DNA of 64,000 nucleotides from Anaerolineales bacterium UBA2200 (GTDB lineage Bacteria; Chloroflexota; Anaerolineae; UBA2200). The position numbers and the translations under genes are program-made. A model generated the notes under the pieces. It ran no database searches. It was not told the origin of the DNA and saw only the letters and a list, made by a program, of their open reading frames with translations. Positions 8,609 to 16,870 of the stretch are shown piece after piece. Each line of letters opens with the position of its first letter. Position 1 is the stretch's first letter. The stretch lies in assembly GCA_002327925.1 (NCBI GenBank), contig DCVA01000041.1:105097-169096 (forward strand). The letters run 5' to 3'.

Positions 8609-9073
8609 TCATTTCCTGTCATTCTGGGCAGGGCCGCGTTCAACCACGACCACAGCCACCTTGTGCTCACGCCTGGCCTTGGGCAAGACCACGCTCAAGA
8701 AGCCATCCTCATACCCCGCGTGAACTTGCTCCTCATCCACGTCAACGGGAAGGTAGACCTGGCTCAGGAATTCCCCGTAGCTGATCTCCATTTGCTGATA
8801 GGCCACCTTTGCCGCCGGATCCGAGCGAAAGCCATGCACTGTCATCACGCGGCCGTGCAGATGCACCTCAAAATCGTCCTCCGCCACTCCAGCGACCTCG
8901 ATTCTGACCGTTAGGTCGCTGTCCGTCTCATAGACGTCAGTGGGCGGGTGCCACACACGCGGCTCGTTGGGATACATTCGCTCGCGACCGGGGTCGAAAG
9001 AAACGTGGAACTGGCGGAACCACGGGTGGTCCAGCCCGACATTGCGCACCAGCACGCGGTCTTTGTGCCACAT
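8609..9073 (-). CDS. Small heat-shock protein, Hsp20/alpha-crystallin family
   Basis: 154 residues. The alpha-crystallin domain runs from about residue 45 to 140: PTDVYETDSDLTVRIEVAGV opens it, followed by VHLHGRVMTVHGFR, YGEFLSQVYLPVDVD and the A-x-x-x-G-x-L signature as YEDGFLSVVLPKA. The acidic tail is short. It acts as an ATP-independent chaperone holding unfolding proteins. AAGAGGGA lies six bases before the ATG, and a good promoter lies at 9107-9135. It is the first gene of an hsp20-lon-PHP transcript, a sensible pairing of holdase and protease. Confidence 0.93.
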   Translation of the reverse strand: MWHKDRVLVRNVGLDHPWFRQFHVSFDPGRERMYPNEPRVWHPPTDVYETDSDLTVRIEVAGVAEDDFEVHLHGRVMTVHGFRSDPAAKVAYQQMEISYGEFLSQVYLPVDVDEEQVHAGYEDGFLSVVLPKARREHKVAVVVVERGPAQNDRK

Positions 9074-9106
9074 ACTCGGTCCCTCTTGCCTGACAGATGT
9101 TGCGCC

Positions 9107-9135
9107 ATTTTACCGCTTCTGGGGGAAATGGGCAA
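9107..9135 (-). promoter_or_regulatory. Promoter of hsp20-lon
   Basis: On the minus strand the -35 TTGCCC (9130-9135) and the -10 TAAAAT (9107-9112) are separated by exactly 17 bases, giving a leader of about 27 bases before the hsp20 ATG. No CIRCE-like inverted repeat was seen. Confidence 0.6.
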
Positions 9136-9230
9136 GCGATGTGCCCGCGTTCGGGCGAAATCCCCGGGGTCCGCGACTCGCGTGACCCCGCAGAGTGGTG
9201 GCCCGGTGAGAAAGGAATCCCGAAAGTTCG

Positions 9231-9259
9231 TTGACAAAGGTGCGGCGATGTAGTATATT
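9231..9259 (+). promoter_or_regulatory. Strong promoter for structured RNA / oxidoreductase leader
   Basis: TTGACA (9231-9236), 17 bases, TATATT (9254-9259): close to the sigma-70 consensus. Transcription would start near 9266, directly upstream of a series of hairpins. Confidence 0.75.
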
Positions 9260-9265
9260 GGGTTG

Positions 9266-9486
9266 TGTTCGGCTCTCTCCGTGGTCGCCGATCAGTTCAC
9301 GGCTGAGTTCCCGGCGGCGACCCCAGAACCGAGGTCTGGCACGGCAGTCAGTCCTCCGATCCCGGTCTTCCCACCGGGAAGGCCGGGACGTTAAGGCACG
9401 GGGAGCAATCCCGGCGCCCGCCATTGCTGCAAAGGAGGCCAGCGTCGAGCCCTTCATGGGGCCCGGCCAGCCTCCTTTTGTTTTTC
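9266..9486 (+). ncRNA. Unidentified structured RNA (riboswitch-like leader or small RNA)
   Basis: About 220 bases between a near-consensus promoter and an intrinsic terminator, without a credible ORF. Stems seen: GGTCGCCG (9283-9290) with CGGCGACC (9315-9322), enclosing TCAG/CTGA; CCAGA (9323-9327) with TCTGG (9335-9339); TCCCGG plus CTTCCC (9360-9372) with GGGAAG plus CCGGGA (9376-9388); a small GGG/CCC stem around 9400-9413; then the terminator. This accounts for most of the 538-base gap between hsp20 and the oxidoreductase gene. It could be a riboswitch or attenuator for the molybdoenzyme operon or a free-standing small RNA. I could not match it to a known class by eye; family unknown. Confidence 0.55.
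9431..9486 (+). terminator. Intrinsic terminator after the structured RNA
   Basis: AAAGGAGGC (9431-9439) pairs with GCCTCCTTT (9470-9478), followed by TTTTGTTTTT. Its GGAGG could alternatively pair with CCTCC at about 9353-9357 in the RNA upstream, a weak candidate anti-terminator. The next gene starts about 125 bases downstream. Confidence 0.75.
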
Positions 9487-9611
9487 CGGTGCGCCAGGGG
9501 GACTTGCCGAGAAAGGAAGGTGGATCGGGGCAAATACCCAGACGAACCTAGTCTTCTGACTGGTGCGAGATTCAGCAGCGCCATACCCGAAGCACGATGG
9601 AGAAAGGACCT

Positions 9612-11753
9612 ATGGGCACATCGAAGTGGGTTCCAACCGTCTGCTACCAGTGCAAGGCCGAATGTTCTATCCTGGCACGAGTGGAGGACGGCAAGGTCAA
9701 GGAGATCCGTGGCAACCCCAAATCGCACGGCAAGGTGTGCGTCAAGGGCATGTCCGGGCCGGCCACCCAATACAACTCGGACCGCTTGCTTTATCCCCTG
9801 AAGCGAGTCGGCAAACGAGGCGAGGGCAAGTTCGAGCGCATCTCGTGGGACGAGGCTCTGGACACCATCACCAAGAAGCTGAAAGAGCTCAAAAACCGTG
9901 GGGAGGCCCACAAGCTCACCGCCAGTTTCTTCCCCCACAGCATTACCGACCCCAAGTGGCGTTTCCTCAACGCCTATGGCGGGTTCATCAACACCGCCCT
10001 TCCTCATTGCGACTCGGCCAAGATCGTGGCCTTCCTGCGCACGGTGGGAGGAGTTCCCAACCACCACATCCCTCCGGCGTGGTTCACCATGCCCAAGGGC
10101 GGGATCATGATTCTGGCCGGCCGGCACGCCTTTGGCGGGTTGGATAACGCGGCCGTACCGCGCGACATCCTTGACGCCAAGGAAAGGGGCGCCAAGCTGG
10201 TAGTCCTGGACCCGATCTTCACCCCCGACGCGGCCAAGGCGGACCAGTGGATTCCCATCAAGCCCGGCGGCGACACAGCCTTCTTCCTTGGGATGACCCA
10301 GCACATCATCGCCAAGAACCTGTACAACAAGGAATTCGTCGACAACTGGGTACGCGATGGCGATTTCGCGAAACTAAAGAAATGGATCGCCGACAAGACC
10401 CCCGAAGCGATGAGCAAGATCTGCGGCGTGGAGCCGGCCGTGATCAAGAAACTGGCCGTCGAGTGCGCCAAGGCGCCCGCTGTGGGCGTCGACAGCTTTA
10501 AGGGGATCATGCTGGGCCAGGCTCTGGACTGGGGTCATGCCTGGAACATCTTCCTGGCCGTTACCGGCAACTATGACAACCCTGGCGGCCAGCCGCTGCC
10601 CGAACTGACACCGATGGCTCCCGTGGCACCCGGACCGGGTGGCCCCGACCTGCACGAACTGGGTTTCCACCGAACAGGGCCGAACCGCACCGTGTTTGAC
10701 AAGTACGGCTTTATCATGGAGCCGACCTGGTACGAAGCCCAGGCCATCCGCGACGACAGCCTGAAGGTGCTCATCACTTCCGAGTGCAACCCTGCTCTGA
10801 CCGAGATGGGACAGAGTGGTTGGCAGGAAGCGGTGACGATGAAGGACTCCAAAGGCAAGTACAAGCTCGAGCTGCTTGTGTCTATCGAGCTGATGCACTC
10901 CGAGACGTCCAAGTTCGCCGACATCGTCCTGCCTGACAAGTCCTACTTTGAGCGCTGGGAGCTGCTGTACATGCCCTGGTGGTACAACTTTGGCCACGGC
11001 ATCGCCCTGCGGCAGCCCGTGGTCGAAGCACCCGGCGAGTGCCGTCACTCCAACGAGGTCTTTATCGAGCTGGGCAAGCGCCTGGCGCCCGAGTACTTCA
11101 AGTTCAAGGACGACCTGGAGTACTACGACACGCAGTTGGCCGGTCTGGGACTGTCGGTCAAGAAGCTGCAGGATATGGGCGGGCTCTGGTCGCCCGGGAC
11201 GATGGGCTTCTACAAGTACCGCGCCGGCGGCTTCGGCACCCCCTCCAAGAAGGTGCATCTGCACTGGGAGGACCTGGCAGGCGCGCCCGCCTACCAAGAC
11301 TGGCCGCGACCTGGCACTGCGCCGGAGTACGAGGAGAACGTCAAGGAGTTCCCATTCATCCTCCTGTCCTACCGTTCCATCTACCACACGGGTTCAGGTC
11401 AGTGGTCCCACAACAACCCGCATTTGCGCGACTCTGTGTCCGGCATGCACGAGAACCATCTGCTGATCAACACAGCCACAGCCAGGAAGCTGGGCATCGC
11501 TGATGGCGACCTCGTGATGGTCGAGGCGCCGAACGGCGGCAAGGTGCGCATCGCAGCCAGGCTATCTGAAGGCATCCGCCCGGATTGCGTGGGCATGCAT
11601 CACGGCTTTGGCTCGACGATCGGCCGCGTGGCGACCCAGGGCAAGGGCGTCAGCGACAACTTGCTGGTTCCGGATGCGGGGGCAACTCTGCAGTGGCAGG
11701 ACGTCGTCGCCGGTGAGGCGCACGTTTCGACACGCGTTCGGATCGGGAAATAG
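9612..11753 (+). CDS. Molybdopterin oxidoreductase, catalytic subunit (DMSO reductase/CISM superfamily)
   Basis: 713 residues. The N-terminal [4Fe-4S] motif is CYQCKAEC...C (Cys11, 14, 18, 43), followed by the bis-MGD domains. Landmarks are HKLTASFFPHS, GGFINTALPHCDSAKI (Cys133 a candidate Mo/W ligand), DPIFTPDAAKADQWIPIKPG, the ADIVLPDKSYFERWE block typical of the family, and a C-terminal molydopterin-dinucleotide domain (LGIADGDLVMVEAPNGGKVR). The NN-D-R-C/U-H pattern of formate dehydrogenases is absent, so the substrate is unclear. There is no twin-arginine signal, so it is likely cytoplasmic. AGAAAGGA precedes the ATG at 9612 better than the ATG at 9597. It is coupled to the Fe-S flavoprotein that starts ten bases downstream. 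Confidence 0.88.
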   Translation: MGTSKWVPTVCYQCKAECSILARVEDGKVKEIRGNPKSHGKVCVKGMSGPATQYNSDRLLYPLKRVGKRGEGKFERISWDEALDTITKKLKELKNRGEAHKLTASFFPHSITDPKWRFLNAYGGFINTALPHCDSAKIVAFLRTVGGVPNHHIPPAWFTMPKGGIMILAGRHAFGGLDNAAVPRDILDAKERGAKLVVLDPIFTPDAAKADQWIPIKPGGDTAFFLGMTQHIIAKNLYNKEFVDNWVRDGDFAKLKKWIADKTPEAMSKICGVEPAVIKKLAVECAKAPAVGVDSFKGIMLGQALDWGHAWNIFLAVTGNYDNPGGQPLPELTPMAPVAPGPGGPDLHELGFHRTGPNRTVFDKYGFIMEPTWYEAQAIRDDSLKVLITSECNPALTEMGQSGWQEAVTMKDSKGKYKLELLVSIELMHSETSKFADIVLPDKSYFERWELLYMPWWYNFGHGIALRQPVVEAPGECRHSNEVFIELGKRLAPEYFKFKDDLEYYDTQLAGLGLSVKKLQDMGGLWSPGTMGFYKYRAGGFGTPSKKVHLHWEDLAGAPAYQDWPRPGTAPEYEENVKEFPFILLSYRSIYHTGSGQWSHNNPHLRDSVSGMHENHLLINTATARKLGIADGDLVMVEAPNGGKVRIAARLSEGIRPDCVGMHHGFGSTIGRVATQGKGVSDNLLVPDAGATLQWQDVVAGEAHVSTRVRIGK

Positions 11754-11763
11754 GGAGGAGACC

Positions 11764-13761
11764 ATGAAACAGCTAGGCCTAGCCATCGACTTGAAGCGCT
11801 GCATCGGCTGCAAGACCTGCATCGTGGCGTGCCGCAACTTCCACGAGTTGGTCAATCCCTCAGAGGCCGTGCCGAACCAGATGCCTTACTACCTGCATGT
11901 GGAGTCGCGCTGGCACGGCGCTTATCCCTCTCCCGCTCTGGAGAGCTGGGTAGTCCCCTGCCAGCACTGTCCCGATCCCCTGTGTGTGCCCGCCTGCCCG
12001 GAAGGGGCGATCAAGAAGGACCCGCAGACCGGCATCGTCAGGATCGATGCCGAGCTCTGCAACGGCTGCAATGCAGTACCCGGACAGTGCGGATCGGAAA
12101 AGACCAAATCGGCGCCCTGCGCCGCCAGGTGCCCGGCCCATATGAACGTGGAGAGCTACGTCCGGCTGGCCGGGAATGGCAGGTTCAAGGAAGCTCTGCG
12201 CGTGATGAAGGAAGATAATCCCTTCCCCGCCATCTGCGGCAGGGTCTGCGATCACCCTTGCGAGACCGAGTGCAAGCGCAAGGACATCGACGAGGCCGTG
12301 GCGATCAACTTTGTCAAGCGCCACATCGCCGATCAGGACCTGAAAGCGGAGACCCGCTACGTGCCTCCCATCAAGGCACAGCGCAAGGAGAAGGTGGCGG
12401 TCATCGGCTCCGGACCCGCCGGCCTCACGGCGGCTTACTATCTCGCCCGCGAGGGCTATCCGGTAACAGTGTTCGAGAAGGCCTCCAAACCGGGCGGAAT
12501 GCTGACCCTCGGCATCCCGGCTTATCGTCTGCCCCGTGACGTGATCGAGGCAGAGATACAGGTAATCCGCGACATGGGCGTGACGATCAAGACAGGCGTC
12601 GAGGTGGGCAAGGGCACCACGGTGGAGAGGTTGCGCAAGAACGGTTACAAGGCGTTCTTCTTCGGCATCGGCACGCAAAAGTGCAAGACCCTGGACGTGC
12701 CGGGTGAGAACCTGACGGGTATCTACCCTGCCCTTGATTACCTGCGCAAGGTGAACCTGGGCGAGAAGGCACCGCTGGGCAAGAAGGTGGCGGTCATAGG
12801 CGGCGGAAACGCGGCCATCGACGGTGCCCGTTGTGCCCGCCGTCTGGGCAGCCCGGGCACGTTCATCCTCTACCGCCGCAGTCTCAAGGAGATGCCCGCT
12901 CGCCCCGAGGAGCTGGAGGAACTCGAACAGGAAGGAATCCCGATCCAGACTCTGACTCAGCCAGTGCGCTTCATTGGCGAGAAGGGCAAGGTCAAGGCCA
13001 TCGACTGCGTCAAGATGGTGCTCAAGGGCAAGGACGCCAGCGGGCGTCGCCGCCCTGAGCCAGTGCCGGGGTCAGAGTTCACCATCCAGGTGGACGGCGT
13101 CATCATGGCCCTGGGGCAGGAGACAGACTGGGCCTGCCTGACGCCAGATTGCGCCTGCAAGCTGGGTGACCTGGGCGCTATGGCGGTCAATCCTGTTACC
13201 CTGCAGAGCGACGATGCCGACATCTTCGCCGGTGGCGATGCAGTGCGCGGCTCCAGTAGCGTGATCGAGGCCATCGCCGACGGTAAGCAGGCGGCCATGT
13301 CCATCGACCGCTACTTGAAGGGCGAGGATCTCTACGCGGGTCGCAAGACCGAGTGGGTGCCCGTCGAGAACGTGCAGAAGGAAAAGTACAGTCCCGCCCG
13401 CCGTGCCGTGATGCCGCGCCTCGATCCAGAGAAGCGGCTCACCGGCTTTGCCGAGGTGCAGCTGGGCCTGGGCGAAGAGCAGGCACAGACCGAGGGCCAG
13501 CGCTGCCTCGGTTGCTCCAGCGCCTGTGTGCAGGCCTGCCCGTACGGGGTGATCCAGTTCGACGGCGTCAAGGCCAAGTCCCACAAGTGCGACCTGTGCG
13601 TTGAGCGCGTCCAGTTCGGCGAAATCCCCGTTTGCGCGGCGACCTGCCTGACTGACGCCATTCAGTTCGGCGAGTTGGACCTTCTCCGCCAGAAGATCGC
13701 CGCCAGGGGTGGGGAGATCGTCGAGGCACTGAGCAGAGAGTCGATCCTGTACGTAAAGTAG
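11764..13761 (+). CDS. Fe-S flavoprotein: GltD-like NAD(P)H oxidoreductase inserted within a PsrB/DmsB-type ferredoxin
   Basis: 665 residues. Residues 1-105 are the first part of a four-cluster ferredoxin subunit (CIGCKTCIVAC, CQHCPDPLCVPACPEGAI, then IVRIDAELCNGC). Residues about 115-575 are a GltD-like module: Cys-rich N-terminal part (CAARCPAHMNVESYVRLAG; CGRVCDHPCETEC), FAD motif VAVIGSGPAGLTAAYYLA (211-228), NAD(P) motif VAVIGGGNAAIDGAR (342-356) and IFAGGDAVRG. Residues 580-640 resume the ferredoxin (CLGCSSACVQACPYGVI, KCDLCVERVQFGEIPVC). The insert splits the third cluster motif. GGGAGGAG precedes the ATG. It probably carries electrons between NAD(P)H and the molybdoenzyme just upstream; direction and substrate are unknown. 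Confidence 0.88.
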   Translation: MKQLGLAIDLKRCIGCKTCIVACRNFHELVNPSEAVPNQMPYYLHVESRWHGAYPSPALESWVVPCQHCPDPLCVPACPEGAIKKDPQTGIVRIDAELCNGCNAVPGQCGSEKTKSAPCAARCPAHMNVESYVRLAGNGRFKEALRVMKEDNPFPAICGRVCDHPCETECKRKDIDEAVAINFVKRHIADQDLKAETRYVPPIKAQRKEKVAVIGSGPAGLTAAYYLAREGYPVTVFEKASKPGGMLTLGIPAYRLPRDVIEAEIQVIRDMGVTIKTGVEVGKGTTVERLRKNGYKAFFFGIGTQKCKTLDVPGENLTGIYPALDYLRKVNLGEKAPLGKKVAVIGGGNAAIDGARCARRLGSPGTFILYRRSLKEMPARPEELEELEQEGIPIQTLTQPVRFIGEKGKVKAIDCVKMVLKGKDASGRRRPEPVPGSEFTIQVDGVIMALGQETDWACLTPDCACKLGDLGAMAVNPVTLQSDDADIFAGGDAVRGSSSVIEAIADGKQAAMSIDRYLKGEDLYAGRKTEWVPVENVQKEKYSPARRAVMPRLDPEKRLTGFAEVQLGLGEEQAQTEGQRCLGCSSACVQACPYGVIQFDGVKAKSHKCDLCVERVQFGEIPVCAATCLTDAIQFGELDLLRQKIAARGGEIVEALSRESILYVK

Positions 13762-13836
13762 CTTCCGTGGTTCCGAGCCACCCTGAGCAGGCAAGAGATC
13801 TGCGCGAGCTTTGCAGGCGCAGAGTATGCAGGACAG

Positions 13837-13868
13837 GAGGCGCTCCCCGCTTCGGGGAGCGCCTCCTC
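13837..13868 (+). terminator. Terminator hairpin after the molybdoenzyme operon
   Basis: Perfect inverted repeat: GGAGGCGCTCCCC, a short loop around CTTC, GGGGAGCGCCTCC. The downstream T-rich run is poor (TCGCTTCT), but the stem is very stable and lies 75 bases after the stop. Confidence 0.65.
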
Positions 13869-13895
13869 GCTTCTACATAGTGCGTTTGTGCTTTC

Positions 13896-13924
13896 TTGCA
13901 CGATTGACGAAAGCGCGCTAGAAT
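13896..13924 (+). promoter_or_regulatory. Promoter of the GltD-MvhD/metV/metF operon
   Basis: TTGCAC (13896-13901), 17 bases, TAGAAT (13919-13924). Transcription from about 13931 gives a leader of roughly 150 bases. Confidence 0.65.
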
Positions 13925-13930
13925 GGGCAA

Positions 13931-14082
13931 AGGTCGCCGCCCAGGCGGCCCAATATCCCACATTTCCTGCCGGGCTCTGCCCTGGGAGACTGGTCCTGCA
14001 CGCTGCGCGCGCGATGGCGCGCCCGCAAGCGTGCCCTCGAGTGTGACAAGGGCGTTGCCCCAAGGGTGGAAAGGACAAGTCA
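13931..14082 (+). promoter_or_regulatory. Structured 5' leader of the methylene-THF reductase operon
   Basis: The leader holds GCCGCC/GGCGGC (13936-13949) and a long stem at 13999-14035: GCACGC and GCGCGC on the left arm, GCGCGC and GCGTGC on the right arm, with asymmetric internal loops. GGAAAGGAC serves as ribosome site before the ATG at 14083. No known riboswitch class was recognised. With the terminator and promoter above this fills the 321-base gap. Confidence 0.4.
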
Positions 14083-16200
14083 ATGACGAGTGAGAAGCGG
14101 GATCTGGCGCCACCCACTGTGGAGCCCCTGCCCCCGTGCGCAGCCACCTGCCCTGCGCACACGGATGTGCGTGGATATGTCCAAGCCATCGCACGCGGCG
14201 ATTTCGAAGAAGCTTACCGTATTGCCCGCGAGCCCAACCCGATCCCCTACATCTGCGGCAAAGTCTGCGCTCACCCCTGTGAAGACCAGTGCCGGCGCAA
14301 GGACGTGGATGAGCCCATCGCCATATGCGCCCTCAAGCGCTTTGCCACGGAAAAGCACGACCCGCGCCTTGGTCATGCCCCGCGTCTCACACAGGCCGAG
14401 CCCAGAGAGGAAAAAGTGGCTATCGTCGGCTCCGGTCCGGGCGGCCTCACGGCGGCGCATGATCTGGCTCGTATGGGCTACAAGGTCACAGTCTTCGAGG
14501 CCTACCCCAGGCTCGGCGGCACCATGCAGGTGGGCATTCCGCTCTACCGCCTGCCCCGCGAGACCATCGATCTGGAGATCGCACCCCTGAAGGAACTGGG
14601 CATCGAGTTCGTAACCAACGTGCGCATTGCCGACGTGGACGGGCTGTTGAGCGACGGGTACAGATCCGTATTCATTGCCGTGGGCTCTCACGTCGGGGCC
14701 AAGCTACGTCTACCCAACGCCGAGCTTCCAGACGTCTGGCTGAACACAGAGTTCCTGCGCCGGGTGGCCCTGGGGGAAAAGATCGACCTCTCTCACCGCA
14801 ATGTGCTGGTGCTGGGCGGCGGCAACGTGGCCATCGACGTAGCCCGCACGGCAGTCCGCCTGGGCGCCGCCCAGGTCTCCATGTCCTTCCTGGAGAGCGA
14901 CGAGACGATGCCGGCCCACCCCTGGGAAATCGAGGAGGCCAAGGAAGAGGGCATCCTGATGTACCCAAGCCGCACCTTCAAAGAGTGTGTGCTCGATGAG
15001 GGGAAGCTGGCGGGCGTCAAGTGCATCAAGGTGGATTTCCGCGGCTTCAAGCCCGATGGCGCGCTGGATATCGACGAGTTTGTCGACACGGAGCACATCC
15101 TGGCAGCCGACCTGATCATCTTCTCCATTGGCCAGGGGCCTGACCTGAGTTTCTTGCCCAAGGATGGCTCCATTGCCCAGACCAAACGCCGTGCTATCCA
15201 GGTGGACCCGGTGACTCTGGCCACGACCAAGCCGGGAGTATTCGCCGGCGGCGATGCGGTCACCCGCGTGGGGTTCATCATCGACGCGGTTGCGGCAGGG
15301 CACCGCGCCGCCCGATCCATTGACGCGTATCTACGCGGAGTAGACCCGCGGACCGTGCAGCCAGACGAGTCGGAGAAGCTCGGAGCCATCCAGGAGAAGA
15401 CAATCAGCCATATCCGCAAGCTGGAACGGGAACCGCTGCCCAAGACCGACGCAGCCACCCGGCGTGCCACTTTCGACGAAGTGGAACACGGCTACACAGA
15501 GACGCAGGCAGTTCGCGCCGCACTTCGCTGCCTCACCTGTGGCGCGGGCGCCACCGTCGACACGGACAAATGCATTGCCTGTCTGACCTGTGTCCGGGTG
15601 TGCCCCTTCGAGGTCCCCGGCCTGGAGCGGGGCACAGCCAACGTGCCCGTCGAACAGTGCCAGGCATGCGGACTGTGCGCCACGGAATGCCCGGCCAAGG
15701 CTATCACGATGAAGCTCTACTCAGACGATGACATGATCCAGGACATCAAGCGCGCCATCAAGCGTGCCAAGAGCGATTCAGAGCCGGCCATCGTTGGCTT
15801 TGCCTGCCGCTACTGCGCCTACTCGGGAGAGGAACCGAAGGTCGTACAGGCCAGATTCCCGAAGAACGTCAAGGTCATCGACGTGCTGTGCTCCGGGAAG
15901 GTGGACTCTCTGTATTTGCTCAAGGCCTTCGAATACGGAGCGGACGCTGTGTTCGTGGCCGGCTGCATCGTCGGCGAGTGTCACAATGACAAAGGCAATG
16001 TCCACGCTGGACAGCGCGTTGCCTATGTCAAAAAGATACTCGATGAACTGGGCCTGAACGGCGCCCGGCTGGAAATGTTCAACACTGCGCCCGGCGAATG
16101 CACCAGCGTGGTCGAGGATGTGATCAGGCTGGCAGCCAAGGTGAAAGAGCTGGGCTCGAGTCCCGTACCTTACCCCTCGAGAGCAGGGAGGAGCAACTGA
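14083..16200 (+). CDS. GltD-like flavoprotein fused to a two-cluster ferredoxin and an MvhD domain
   Basis: 705 residues. Order: Cys-rich GltD N-terminal segment (CAATCPAHTDVRGYVQ; CGKVCAHPCEDQC, to residue 70), FAD site VAIVGSGPGGLTAAHDLA (112-129), NAD(P) site VLVLGGGNVAIDVAR, FAD closing motif VFAGGDAVTRVGFI, two [4Fe-4S] motifs (CIACLTCVRVCPF from Cys497; CQACGLCATECPAKAI), then MvhD (GFACRYCAYSG; DVLCSGKVDSLYLLKAFEYG; VAGCIVGECHNDKGN). MvhD normally passes electrons between hydrogenase or other donors and HdrA. MetV starts one base after the stop, so this is probably the electron-input subunit of a methylene-THF reductase complex using NAD(P)H and perhaps a second acceptor. HdrA itself is not present. 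Confidence 0.9.
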   Translation: MTSEKRDLAPPTVEPLPPCAATCPAHTDVRGYVQAIARGDFEEAYRIAREPNPIPYICGKVCAHPCEDQCRRKDVDEPIAICALKRFATEKHDPRLGHAPRLTQAEPREEKVAIVGSGPGGLTAAHDLARMGYKVTVFEAYPRLGGTMQVGIPLYRLPRETIDLEIAPLKELGIEFVTNVRIADVDGLLSDGYRSVFIAVGSHVGAKLRLPNAELPDVWLNTEFLRRVALGEKIDLSHRNVLVLGGGNVAIDVARTAVRLGAAQVSMSFLESDETMPAHPWEIEEAKEEGILMYPSRTFKECVLDEGKLAGVKCIKVDFRGFKPDGALDIDEFVDTEHILAADLIIFSIGQGPDLSFLPKDGSIAQTKRRAIQVDPVTLATTKPGVFAGGDAVTRVGFIIDAVAAGHRAARSIDAYLRGVDPRTVQPDESEKLGAIQEKTISHIRKLEREPLPKTDAATRRATFDEVEHGYTETQAVRAALRCLTCGAGATVDTDKCIACLTCVRVCPFEVPGLERGTANVPVEQCQACGLCATECPAKAITMKLYSDDDMIQDIKRAIKRAKSDSEPAIVGFACRYCAYSGEEPKVVQARFPKNVKVIDVLCSGKVDSLYLLKAFEYGADAVFVAGCIVGECHNDKGNVHAGQRVAYVKKILDELGLNGARLEMFNTAPGECTSVVEDVIRLAAKVKELGSSPVPYPSRAGRSN

Positions 16201-16201
16201 G

Positions 16202-16870
16202 ATGATCAAAGCCAAGCAGAAACCGATTGCCGAAATCAAGACCCTGATCGCCCCCTATCGCAACATACTGATTCTGGGCTGCGGAACCTGCGTAACCATC
16301 AGCTTTGCCGGTGGCGAGAAGGAAGTAGGGATGCTGGCTTCCAGCCTGCGCATCGCCGCGGCGATGGACAAGAATGCCCAGCTTTTCACCGAGGCGACGG
16401 TCCAGCGCCAGTGCGAGTGGGAGTTCATTGATGCCATTGCGGACCAGATCCAGAAGGCCGATGCAGTCATCTCCCTCGCCTGCGGCATTGGAGTGCAGGC
16501 CCTGGCTGAACGGTATCCGGACAAGGTAATCCTCCCGGGGGTCAATACGACCTTTCTGGGAATGGCAATCGAGCACGGGGTGATGGTTGAGCGCTGCAGG
16601 GCCTGTGGTGACTGCATTCTCGGTCTGACGGGAGGCGTTTGCCCGATCGCCCGTTGCGCCAAGAACCTCCTGAACGGCCCGTGCGGGGGCTCTCAGCGCG
16701 GCAAGTGCGAGGTTAACCCGGAAACGGACTGCGCCTGGCAGCTCATCTACGATCGGCTGGGCAAACTCGGACAGCTTGACCGCCTCTCATCGCTGATGAC
16801 CTACAAGGATTGGTCCAAGGACTATGACGGCGGCCCGCGCAAAATCGTAAGGGAGGACTTGAAGCTATGA
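16202..16870 (+). CDS. metV: MetV, zinc-ribbon partner of methylene-THF reductase
   Basis: 222 residues of the MTHFR C-terminal family. LILGCGTCVTISFAGGEKEV opens the fold; a Cys-rich C-terminal part follows (CRACGDCILGLTGGVCPIAR, then NGPCGGSQRGKCEVN), the usual metal-binding signature. In acetogens MetV forms a core with MetF and bridges to the electron-supplying subunits. AGGGAGGAG lies eight bases before the ATG; the stop overlaps the metF start by four bases. Confidence 0.92.
   Translation: MIKAKQKPIAEIKTLIAPYRNILILGCGTCVTISFAGGEKEVGMLASSLRIAAAMDKNAQLFTEATVQRQCEWEFIDAIADQIQKADAVISLACGIGVQALAERYPDKVILPGVNTTFLGMAIEHGVMVERCRACGDCILGLTGGVCPIARCAKNLLNGPCGGSQRGKCEVNPETDCAWQLIYDRLGKLGQLDRLSSLMTYKDWSKDYDGGPRKIVREDLKL

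Noticed and set aside
9266..9486. ZTP, T-box, SRP, 6S or tmRNA identity for the structured RNA
   Set aside because: GGGGAGC and CCCGCC recall parts of some riboswitches, but the diagnostic conserved blocks (for example T-box TGGNACCGCG, SRP GGAAGG loop, tmRNA ends) are not present.
9612..11753. Formate dehydrogenase annotation
   Set aside because: The conserved FDH residues around the Mo ligand (Arg, Cys/Sec, His) are not seen.
14083..16200. Simple glutamate synthase small subunit
   Set aside because: The ferredoxin and MvhD domains, and coupling to metV/metF, do not fit GOGAT; there is no gltB nearby.
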